A stretch of 56,429 bases of DNA from an uncultured Parabacteroides sp. (lineage in GTDB: Bacteria > Bacteroidota > Bacteroidia > Bacteroidales > Tannerellaceae): the NCBI GenBank assembly GCA_944326775.1, contig CALVFH010000002.1, positions 1-56,429 of the forward strand. Direction: 5' to 3'. The notes beneath the pieces are model-generated. The model did no database searches. It worked only from the letters and a program-made list of their open reading frames with translations, and was not told where the DNA came from. Shown in pieces: positions 26,984 to 34,318 of this stretch. Within the stretch, counting starts at the first letter, position 1, and every line of letters starts with the position of its first letter. Position numbers and translations under genes: made by a program.

Positions 26984-27547
26984 ATGATGAACGAAGATAT
27001 CAAAAATGCTTGCGAAGTCATGCAAGCCGGCGGACTGATACTCTATCCGACCGATACTATTTGGGGAATCGGATGCGATGCCACAAACCCCGAAGCCGTC
27101 AAAAAAGTTTACGAGTTGAAAAAACGTGCAGACAACAAGGCGATGCTGGTCCTCATCGACTCCATGCCCAAGCTGGAAACCTATGTCGCCGAGGTGCCGG
27201 ATATTGCCTGGGACCTCGTCGAAGTGGCCGACAAACCGCTGACCATCATTTATTCCCAGGGAAAAAACCTGGCTCCGAACCTGCTTGGAGAAGATGGAAG
27301 CATCGGCATACGAATCACCCGCGAAAAGTTCTCGCACGACCTGTGTGAACGGTTCCGCAAACCGCTGGTATCGACTTCAGCCAACGTCAGCGGGGAACCC
27401 TCGCCGGCCAATTTTGAGGAAATCTCCGAAGTCATCAAAAACGGCGTGGATTATATCGTCAAATACCGACAAGACGATAAAAGCAAGGCCGCACCTTCGA
27501 ATATCATCCGCTTGGGAGCCGGCGGCTTAGTAAAAATCATCCGATAA
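26984..27547 (+). CDS. tsaC: L-Threonylcarbamoyladenylate synthase (TsaC/Sua5/YrdC family)
   Basis: Makes threonylcarbamoyl-AMP from threonine, bicarbonate and ATP, the first step of t6A modification at position 37 of ANN-decoding tRNAs. The 187-residue protein is a single YrdC domain: YPTDTIWGIGCDA near the start, KKRADNKAMLVL, the PLTIIYSQGKNL region, IGIRITREKF and STSANVSGEP. Length fits TsaC rather than the longer Sua5, which has an extra domain. Two adjacent ATG codons (26984 and 26987) are possible starts. It leads a plus-strand run with a sugar transferase and a ClC gene. Confidence 0.94.
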   Translation: MMNEDIKNACEVMQAGGLILYPTDTIWGIGCDATNPEAVKKVYELKKRADNKAMLVLIDSMPKLETYVAEVPDIAWDLVEVADKPLTIIYSQGKNLAPNLLGEDGSIGIRITREKFSHDLCERFRKPLVSTSANVSGEPSPANFEEISEVIKNGVDYIVKYRQDDKSKAAPSNIIRLGAGGLVKIIR

Positions 27548-27554
27548 CGACGAC

Positions 27555-28955
27555 ATGACGCTAAACGGGCAACGTACGAAATACATCCTTGCCGATTTCC
27601 TGACGGCTACCGTGGCGTGGATGCTCTTCAACATCCTGCGCTTCGAGGAGCAAGCCGTCTATCACGGATATTCCTCGGTGGAAAGCTATCTCACCTCTCC
27701 GGTTGTCGTCGAGGGGCAGCTCTTTGTGCCTTGCTTCTGGCTTTTGCTTTATGGGATTTCGGGGTATTACAACAAGCCTTACGGCAAATCGCGCATCGGC
27801 GAGTTTTTCACCACCTTCATCAGCGTCAGCGTGGGAGTCGTCGTTCTTTTCTTCGGGATGGTGCTGAACGATTTGCCCCGCTCCTATCTGATTTACTACC
27901 GGTTCTTTTTCTTCCTGTATGCCTTGCAGTTCAGTCTGACTTATGCAGCCCGCCTGTGGCTCACCCAGGACTGCCTGGCCAAAATCAAATCGGGGAAATA
28001 CGCGCTGAACGTCTTGATTATCGGCTGCGGCAAACAAGCCCGCCAATTGCGGGACGAGCTTCAACGGCAAGGCTATGCGGTGAAGGGATTCGTCAAAACG
28101 GATGACGACCGGGAGGTCGCTGTTGCCGAAACAGAGATTGTCGGGACGTGGGCAGACTTGACCCAATGTGTTGAGAAGCTCCATATCGACGAACTGGCAG
28201 TCGCCATCGACACGCCCGACGAACAAAACTTCGTAAACCGGCTGTACAAACTCTATCTGTTCAAAATACCCATCAAGGTGTTGCTCAACGAATCCAATCC
28301 GTTGGCTCGGGGACAGCTGAAAACCATCTACGGAAGTCCGCTGCTCGACGTAACCGACAATAATTTCACCGAAGTTGAGAAAAACATCAAATGGTTGATG
28401 GATAAAACGCTCTCCCTATTGGCATTGGTCGTGCTTTCTCCGCTTCTGCTCTATGTGGCGTGGCGAGTGAAGCAGGATTCGCCGGGTCCCGTCCTGTTCA
28501 AGCAGGAAAGAATCGGATACCGGGGAAAACCCTTCCTGATTTACAAGTTCCGGACGATGTACACCGATTCGGAAGCTGACACCCCGATGCTTTCGAAAGA
28601 GAACGATCCCCGCATCACCCCGTTCGGGCATTTCCTTCGGAAATACCGCATCGACGAACTGCCGCAATTCTGGAATGTTCTGAAAGGAGACATGTCGCTG
28701 GTAGGTCCGCGCCCCGAACGCCGCTATTTTATCGACCAGATCGTGCACCGCGCTCCTTACTATTACCTGCTTCATAATGTCCGGCCCGGTATTACCTCGC
28801 TGGGCATGGTCAAATACGGTTATGCAAGCAACGTAGATCAAATGGTGGAGCGGCTCCGGTTCGACATCCTCTATTATGAGAACATGTCGCTGGCATTAGA
28901 TATTACCATACTTATATATACTATCAAAACGGTTTTCACCGGGAAAGGAATCTAA
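27555..28955 (+). CDS. Polyprenyl-phosphate sugar-1-phosphate transferase (WcaJ/exopolysaccharide initiator)
   Basis: Initiates synthesis of a surface polysaccharide by moving a hexose-1-phosphate from a nucleotide sugar to undecaprenyl phosphate at the inner membrane. The 466-residue protein has several N-terminal membrane helices and a Rossmann-like domain ([13 protein letters not shown] at about residue 152). A further membrane hairpin ([18 protein letters not shown]) is followed by the conserved catalytic domain: [40 protein letters not shown] and [11 protein letters not shown]. It starts 7 bp after tsaC. No other polysaccharide genes are nearby, so it acts for a locus elsewhere. The sugar is unknown. 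Confidence 0.93.
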   Translation: MTLNGQRTKYILADFLTATVAWMLFNILRFEEQAVYHGYSSVESYLTSPVVVEGQLFVPCFWLLLYGISGYYNKPYGKSRIGEFFTTFISVSVGVVVLFFGMVLNDLPRSYLIYYRFFFFLYALQFSLTYAARLWLTQDCLAKIKSGKYALNVLIIGCGKQARQLRDELQRQGYAVKGFVKTDDDREVAVAETEIVGTWADLTQCVEKLHIDELAVAIDTPDEQNFVNRLYKLYLFKIPIKVLLNESNPLARGQLKTIYGSPLLDVTDNNFTEVEKNIKWLMDKTLSLLALVVLSPLLLYVAWRVKQDSPGPVLFKQERIGYRGKPFLIYKFRTMYTDSEADTPMLSKENDPRITPFGHFLRKYRIDELPQFWNVLKGDMSLVGPRPERRYFIDQIVHRAPYYYLLHNVRPGITSLGMVKYGYASNVDQMVERLRFDILYYENMSLALDITILIYTIKTVFTGKGI

Positions 28956-28961
28956 GGATAA

Positions 28962-30749
28962 ATGGCACAGAAAGAAAATATTTTTTACCGCCTGCTCGTC
29001 TGGCGCGAAAAGACAATCAAAGAAAAGAATTTCATCCTGATCATCAGCTTTGTGGTGGGGATTTGCACCTCTGCGGCGGCGATCCTGCTCAAAAATCTGA
29101 TTCATTTCATACAAAACCTCCTGAGCGTAAACTTTGCGGCCGATGAAGTGAACTATCTCTTCCTGCTCTATCCGGTCGTGGGCATCCTCTTGTCGGGCCT
29201 GTTCGTGAAATATATCGTCCGCGACGACATCGGACATGGCGTCACCAAGATATTATATGCCATCTCGCAACGGAAATGCCGCATCAAGGCGCACAACACG
29301 TGGACTTCCATCGTGGCCAGTGGCGTCACCATCGGTTTCGGAGGTTCTGTCGGAGCGGAAGCTCCCATCGTCCTCACGGGCGCGGCCATCGGCTCCAATT
29401 TGGGTCAGCTCTTCCGTCTGGAACAGAAAACGCTGATGATTCTGGTCGGCTGCGGGGCAGCGGGCGCCATTGCCGGCATCTTTAAGGCTCCCATCGCGGG
29501 ATTAGTCTTTGTCATCGAAGTCCTGATGCTCGACCTGACCATGACATCCGTCCTTCCGCTGCTGATTACCTCCGTGACGGCCGCCACAGTCTCCTACATC
29601 TTCACGGGAACGGATGCGATGTTCCGCTTTTCCCAAACCGAAGACTTCCTGATCGACCGCATCCCCTACGTGATCCTTCTCGGCATCTTCTGCGGAATGG
29701 TCTCGCTCTATTTTACCCGGACCATGAACTACATTGAAGGAATCTACCGCAAGCTGGGCGGATACTGGAAGAAGTTTTTCCTCGGAGGCTCGATGCTGAG
29801 CGTTTTAATCTTCATCTTTCCGCCTCTCTACGGCGAAGGATACGATACCATCACTTCGCTTCTCAACGGCAGCTTCGCGGACCTGATGGACAACAGTACC
29901 TTCTATCCCCTCAACTCGAATTATTGGGGAATCATCATCTTCCTGATGTTTATCATCCTGACGAAAGTCTTTGCCTCGAGCGCCACCAATGCCGGCGGGG
30001 GCTGCGGCGGTATTTTCGCGCCGAGTCTTTATCTGGGCTGCATCGCGGGATTCATTTTCGCTCATGCTTCGAACTATTTCGAGCTGACGATGTATCTTCC
30101 CGAGAAGAATTTCGCACTCCTCGGGATGGCGGGCGTGATGTCGGGCGTCATGCACGCTCCGCTGACCGGCGTGTTCCTCATTGCCGAACTGACCGGCGGT
30201 TACGAGCTGTTCCTCCCGCTCATGATCGTGTCGCTGATTTCTTTCATCACCATCCGGATCTTCGAGCCCCACAGCATTTACGCCATGCGCCTTGCCCAGA
30301 AGGGAGAATTGCTGACGCATCACAAAGACCGCGCCGTCCTGACGCTCCTCTCGCAAGAGAATATCATTGAAAAGGACTTCATTCCCGTAAGCCCCGACAT
30401 GACTTTGGGCGACATGGTCAAGGTCATCGCAAAAAGCTCGCGGAATACCTTCCCCGTGGTTGACGACAAGGGAATCCTGCTCGACATTGTCCAGCTCGAC
30501 GACATCCGGAACATCATGTTCCGTCCCGAACTCTACGACCGCTTCCGCGTTTCGAAATTCATGGTCTCCGCTCCGGCCAAAATCAACGTAAACACGCCGA
30601 TGGACAAGATCATGCGCATTTTCGACGATACGAAAGCCTGGAACCTCCCCGTGGTTGACGATACCGGGCATTACCTCGGCTTCATGTCGAAGTCGAAAAT
30701 CTTCAACTCCTACCGCGAAGTGCTGGTCGATACCTTCTCCGGCGATTGA
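28962..30749 (+). CDS. ClC family anion channel/transporter with CBS domain pair
   Basis: Membrane protein of 595 residues. The ClC core keeps the gating glutamate as E133 in GSVGAEAP, and the GGIFAPSL chloride loop. The first selectivity motif, GSGIP in E. coli, reads GHGVT (91-95), and the internal proton glutamate (E203 in E. coli) aligns with V187 in VFVIEVLM. A C-terminal CBS pair (about 455-590; FIPVSPDMTL and PAKINVNTPM each open a repeat) may bind adenine nucleotides. The valine is the residue found in channel-type ClCs, so uncoupled anion flow is more likely than Cl-/H+ exchange. It starts 6 bp after the sugar transferase. Confidence 0.93.
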   Translation: MAQKENIFYRLLVWREKTIKEKNFILIISFVVGICTSAAAILLKNLIHFIQNLLSVNFAADEVNYLFLLYPVVGILLSGLFVKYIVRDDIGHGVTKILYAISQRKCRIKAHNTWTSIVASGVTIGFGGSVGAEAPIVLTGAAIGSNLGQLFRLEQKTLMILVGCGAAGAIAGIFKAPIAGLVFVIEVLMLDLTMTSVLPLLITSVTAATVSYIFTGTDAMFRFSQTEDFLIDRIPYVILLGIFCGMVSLYFTRTMNYIEGIYRKLGGYWKKFFLGGSMLSVLIFIFPPLYGEGYDTITSLLNGSFADLMDNSTFYPLNSNYWGIIIFLMFIILTKVFASSATNAGGGCGGIFAPSLYLGCIAGFIFAHASNYFELTMYLPEKNFALLGMAGVMSGVMHAPLTGVFLIAELTGGYELFLPLMIVSLISFITIRIFEPHSIYAMRLAQKGELLTHHKDRAVLTLLSQENIIEKDFIPVSPDMTLGDMVKVIAKSSRNTFPVVDDKGILLDIVQLDDIRNIMFRPELYDRFRVSKFMVSAPAKINVNTPMDKIMRIFDDTKAWNLPVVDDTGHYLGFMSKSKIFNSYREVLVDTFSGD

Positions 30750-30823
30750 ACGCGCGAGGAAACCCCGGCAGCGGGAAAATCCATCATTTTTGCAACTGTA
30801 CAACTTAAAAATACACCATCATC

Positions 30824-31801
30824 ATGAAGAAAGAAGACTTACGAATCGTATTTATGGGAACCCCGGACTTTGCCGTCGGCAGTCTCCGGGCTTTAGTTGA
30901 AGGCGGATACCATGTCGTCGGTGTGATTACCATGCCCGACAAGCCGATGGGCCGTCACGGCAGCGTGCTGCAGCCCAGTGCCGTGAAAGAATACGCCCTG
31001 TCCGTCGGTTTGCCCCTTCTCCAACCCGAGAAACTGAAGGACGACGCCTTCCTGGAAGCGCTCCGCGCGTGGAAAGCCGATTTGCAGATTGTGGTAGCCT
31101 TCCGCATGCTGCCCGAAGTGGTCTGGAACATGCCGCCGATGGGAACTTTCAACCTCCATGCTTCCCTGCTCCCTCAGTATCGCGGGGCTGCTCCGATCAA
31201 CTGGGCCATCATCAACGGGGAAACCGAAACCGGTGTCACCACTTTCTTTCTCAAACATGAGATAGACACCGGCCGCATCATCGAACAGCGGAAACTCGCC
31301 ATCGCGGATACGGATAATGTAGGAATTATCCATGACAAACTCATGGAAATGGGGGCTTCCCTGGTGACGGATACCGTTGACCGGATTCTGGAAGGAAATG
31401 CCGAGGGCGTAGAACAGGATACGCTCGTGCCGGAAGGGACTCTCCTCCACCCGGCTCCGAAAATCTTCAAGGAAACCTGCCGCATCGACTGGAAACAACC
31501 GCTGAAACGCATCTACGACTTCATCCGCGGCCTCTCTCCTTATCCCGCCGCCTGGACAGAGCTGATTTCTCCCGACGGGAAACGTCTTTCCCTGAAGATA
31601 TACGAGGCTGAAAAGCTCCGGGAAGCTCCCGACCGCCCGGCAGGCGCCATCCGTTCGGACCGGAAGAATTTTATCGACGTGGCAGTCGAAGACGGTTACC
31701 TCCGTCTGCATTCCATCCAGCTGGCAGGCAAGAAACGCATGAAAGTTTCCGATTTCCTCAACGGTTTCAAGAACATCGAAGAATACACATTAGACTTATG
31801 A
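30824..31801 (+). CDS. fmt: Methionyl-tRNA formyltransferase (Fmt)
   Basis: Formylates the initiator methionyl-tRNA using 10-formyl-tetrahydrofolate. The 325-residue protein has IVFMGTPDFAV at the start, PDKPMGRH, the catalytic region FNLHASLLPQYRGAAPINWA with Asn and His, and ETGVTTFFLKHEIDTG with the conserved Asp. A C-terminal tRNA-binding barrel domain follows. It begins 74 bp after the ClC gene, with a near-match -7 box (CATTTTTG) at about 30785. Its TGA stop overlaps the nikR ATG. Confidence 0.96.
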   Translation: MKKEDLRIVFMGTPDFAVGSLRALVEGGYHVVGVITMPDKPMGRHGSVLQPSAVKEYALSVGLPLLQPEKLKDDAFLEALRAWKADLQIVVAFRMLPEVVWNMPPMGTFNLHASLLPQYRGAAPINWAIINGETETGVTTFFLKHEIDTGRIIEQRKLAIADTDNVGIIHDKLMEMGASLVTDTVDRILEGNAEGVEQDTLVPEGTLLHPAPKIFKETCRIDWKQPLKRIYDFIRGLSPYPAAWTELISPDGKRLSLKIYEAEKLREAPDRPAGAIRSDRKNFIDVAVEDGYLRLHSIQLAGKKRMKVSDFLNGFKNIEEYTLDL

Positions 31802-32199
31802 CACTGAAACGCTTTGGAGTTTCCCTCGAAGAAGATTTGCTCGACTCGCTCGACCAGTATGTTGCGCAGAATGGCTTTGCCAACCGCTCGCAAGCCATCC
31901 GTTTCCTGGTCGAAAAGAATGTCGCCGAGCAGAAATGGCAATGCAATCACATCGTGGCGGGCACCATCATCGTGATGTTCGAGCAGAAACGGAAAGATAT
32001 TGCCCAGCAAATCCTGGCCGAGGAGACTGCTTACCAGGATGTGGTTCTCAACTCCTCGCAATATTTTCTTAACCGCAACTATTGCCTTCACGTCACCACG
32101 GTGATGGGCGAAGCTCACCGCCTGACCGAATTCGCCGACCGTCTGACCACCATCAAAGGCATCACACACGGTAAATTATCCATGAGTAGGGCTGATTAG
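31798..32199 (+). CDS. NikR-like ribbon-helix-helix/ACT regulator lacking the nickel histidines
   Basis: The 133-residue protein has the NikR plan: a ribbon-helix-helix domain at 1-48 (LKRFGVSLEEDLLDSLDQYV, FANRSQAIRFLVE), then an ACT-like sensing domain. The match to E. coli NikR is set by the conserved CLxxxxxxG around C96 and the D at 81. At the nickel ligands, C95 is kept (C96), but H76, H87 and H89 are replaced by T77, Q88 and F90. Canonical square-planar nickel sensing is therefore unlikely. It overlaps fmt by 4 bp. Its stop lies inside a terminator hairpin, and a palindromic operator lies 20 bp downstream, before a TonB receptor. Confidence 0.88.
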   Translation: MTLKRFGVSLEEDLLDSLDQYVAQNGFANRSQAIRFLVEKNVAEQKWQCNHIVAGTIIVMFEQKRKDIAQQILAEETAYQDVVLNSSQYFLNRNYCLHVTTVMGEAHRLTEFADRLTTIKGITHGKLSMSRAD

Positions 32200-32211
32200 C
32201 CCTATTTTTTT
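32187..32211 (+). terminator. Intrinsic terminator overlapping the nikR stop codon
   Basis: TAGGGCT-GATT-AGCCCTA is a perfect 7-bp stem (32187-32193 with 32198-32204), followed directly by TTTTTTT. The loop and second arm contain the last codon and the TAG stop of the NikR-like gene. It separates the fmt-nikR transcript from the TonB receptor. Confidence 0.88.
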
Positions 32212-32219
32212 GCTTTTAC

Positions 32220-32252
32220 GTAACACGATTTCAAAAAAACGTGTTACCTTTG
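32220..32252 (+). promoter_or_regulatory. Palindromic operator overlapping the -7 box of the TonB receptor
   Basis: GTAACACG (32220-32227) and CGTGTTAC (32240-32247) form a perfect inverted repeat with 12 bp between. Written with 6-bp half-sites it is GTAACA-N16-TGTTAC, the same geometry as the E. coli NikR operator GTATGA-N16-TCATAC. The right arm overlaps TACCTTTG (32245-32252), an exact -7 box, so a bound protein would block transcription. The NikR-like protein encoded just upstream is the obvious candidate. Confidence 0.75.
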
Positions 32253-32293
32253 CGCCATTAACGAATGTAAATCCTCAATACAACAGAAAGCAC

Positions 32294-34150
32294 ATGAAAA
32301 AAGTGAAGTGGATAGTCTCCGCCCTGCTCGTCAGCGGAGTTTGCGCGGCCGCAGAACCCCTGGCCGTGGACAGCCTGATCCAGTTGCAAGGCGTCGTAAT
32401 CTCGGCCAACAAGATTGAAGTGAACCGCAACAGCGTCCCCCTCTCCATCTCCGTCATTGGAAGAAGTGAAATCGAGCGCACAAGCGAATCGGCGCTCTTG
32501 CCCGTCCTCTCCCACCGCGTCCCGGGCCTCTTTGTCACGCAGAAAGGCATCACGGGCTTCGGCGTATCGGAAGGTTCGGCGGGAACCATCAATATCCGCG
32601 GCGTGGGAAGCGGAAACAAGGTGCTGGTCTTGTTCGACGGCCAGCCGCAATGGGCCGGACTGTTCGGACATTCCTTGCCCGACACGTATGTGGCTTCCGA
32701 CGTGGATAAAGTAGAAGTCATCCGCGGTCCGGGCTCGCTTCTTTACGGCTCGAACGCCATGGGCGGCGTGATAAACATCATTACCCGCCGACATCACAAG
32801 GAAGGCCGCCGCACACAGGCCCGCGTCATGTACGGTTCCTATAATACCCAGAAATATATGGTGAACAACGGCTACAATATCGGTAATTTCAGCAGTTTTA
32901 TCTCCATCAACCACGACCGGACGGACGGGCACCGCGCGGATTCTAAATTCCACATCACCAACGGCTTCCTCAACCTCGGCTATCGCTTCAACGAGCATTA
33001 CAAAGCCACCGGGAGCCTCAGCCTGGCGAAATCCTGGAACCAGAATCCCGGTATGGTGAGCAATCCAATCTACGACAACACGATGGATATCCTTCGCGGG
33101 ACCACCTCGCTGGCATTCGAGAACAACTTTGAGAAAACGTCGGGCGCCGTACGCGTATTCTACAACTGGGGACACCATGACATCAACGACGGATACCACG
33201 CCGGCGAGGAGCCTCAGCAATTCATGTTCGTCTCAGACGACCACAACGTCGGCGCGATGATTTATCAGTCCTTCCGACTCTTCCCGGGCAACAGTTTTAC
33301 GCTTGGCATCGATTACAAAAACTGGGGCGGCAAGGCCGAGAAGGGTGAACCGCTCGTCGATAAGAGCGTCAACGAGACTGCCGGATATTTCATCATGCAG
33401 CAAGACCTCTGGGACATGCTCAGTCTCAATGGCGGCGTGCGCTATGAGCACAACAGCATGTTCGGCGGGGAATGGATTCCGCAGATAGGCGCAACCGTCC
33501 GTCCCATCGAGGGTAATGCCATCAAGGCAAGCGTCTCGAAAGGCTTCCGAAGCCCCAACATCCGCGAAATGTTCATGTTTCCCCCGCAGAATCCCGATTT
33601 GCAGCCGGAAAGCATGTGGAACTACGAGGTGTCTGTCAGTCAGTCGCTGCTCGGAGGCAAACTCTTCGGCGAGCTGACGCTTTTCTATATCGACGGAAAG
33701 AACCTGATTCAGACGGTTCCGCAGGAAGGACGCGCTCCATTGAACATCAACACGGGGGCTTTCACAAACAAGGGTGTCGAAGTGGAAATCAACTACCAGA
33801 TTCTCCCCAATCTGGCTGTCAATACGAACTATAGCTATTTGCATCAGAGTAATCCCATCAACGGAGCCCCGGCCCACAAGCTCTATGCCGGTGTCTCCTA
33901 CATGCCGGGCAGATTCTCCTTCGATGTTTACACCCAGTCCATCTGGGGACTCTTCACCGACGCCGCCTGCACGCATGAGGAGGACTACGCAGTCCTGAAC
34001 GCCCGCGCGGCTTACCGTTTCGGCACCGAAGAAAAGGGATTGTCGCTCTTCGTGAAGGGCGAGAACCTCACGGCAACCCGCTACAGCATCAACGACGGCT
34101 TTCCGATGCCGAAGGCAATCGTGATGGGCGGCATCGACGTCACATTTTAA
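32294..34150 (+). CDS. TonB-dependent outer-membrane receptor
   Basis: Outer-membrane transporter for a scarce metal complex, cofactor or similar ligand, powered by TonB. From the chosen ATG the protein (618 residues) has a signal peptide, KWIVSALLVSGVCAAAEP, then a TonB-box-like LQGVVISANKI. The plug domain follows (IRGVGSGNKVLVLFDG, VEVIRGPGSLLYGSNAMGGV), then a 22-strand-type barrel to the end. There is no carboxypeptidase-like N-terminal extension, so it is not SusC-type. A start 28 codons upstream would lie inside the operator and promoter region and is rejected. Control by the upstream NikR-like protein is inferred from the operator. Confidence 0.92.
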   Translation: MKKVKWIVSALLVSGVCAAAEPLAVDSLIQLQGVVISANKIEVNRNSVPLSISVIGRSEIERTSESALLPVLSHRVPGLFVTQKGITGFGVSEGSAGTINIRGVGSGNKVLVLFDGQPQWAGLFGHSLPDTYVASDVDKVEVIRGPGSLLYGSNAMGGVINIITRRHHKEGRRTQARVMYGSYNTQKYMVNNGYNIGNFSSFISINHDRTDGHRADSKFHITNGFLNLGYRFNEHYKATGSLSLAKSWNQNPGMVSNPIYDNTMDILRGTTSLAFENNFEKTSGAVRVFYNWGHHDINDGYHAGEEPQQFMFVSDDHNVGAMIYQSFRLFPGNSFTLGIDYKNWGGKAEKGEPLVDKSVNETAGYFIMQQDLWDMLSLNGGVRYEHNSMFGGEWIPQIGATVRPIEGNAIKASVSKGFRSPNIREMFMFPPQNPDLQPESMWNYEVSVSQSLLGGKLFGELTLFYIDGKNLIQTVPQEGRAPLNINTGAFTNKGVEVEINYQILPNLAVNTNYSYLHQSNPINGAPAHKLYAGVSYMPGRFSFDVYTQSIWGLFTDAACTHEEDYAVLNARAAYRFGTEEKGLSLFVKGENLTATRYSINDGFPMPKAIVMGGIDVTF

Positions 34151-34176
34151 CTCGTTTATCTATATTTTTCATGCTG

Positions 34177-34213
34177 AAAGAGGCTGTGTCGCTCCGCGCG
34201 ATGCAGTCTCTTT
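34177..34213 (+). terminator. Hairpin downstream of the TonB receptor
   Basis: AAAGAGGCTG (34177-34186) pairs with CAGTCTCTTT (34204-34213) with one mismatch and a 17-base loop, followed by TGCTTC. The arm itself supplies a short U-rich end. It is a moderate terminator between two outer-membrane protein genes. Confidence 0.55.
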
Positions 34214-34318
34214 TGCTTCAAGAAGGTTTGGCGCCCGTCCGGACAATTCCTGCCGCAAACTTGTAACCTTTTCGTTTTTGCCGGCGTATAATAAATAGAA
34301 AAGCTAAAGCAAAAACGT

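Noticed and set aside
32210-32293. Upstream start of the TonB receptor
   Set aside because: It lies within the operator and -7 box, before the expected transcription start, and places 28 extra residues before the signal peptide.
34171-34266. 31-codon reading frame after the TonB receptor
   Set aside because: It overlaps the terminator hairpin, has no start signals and no recognisable sequence.
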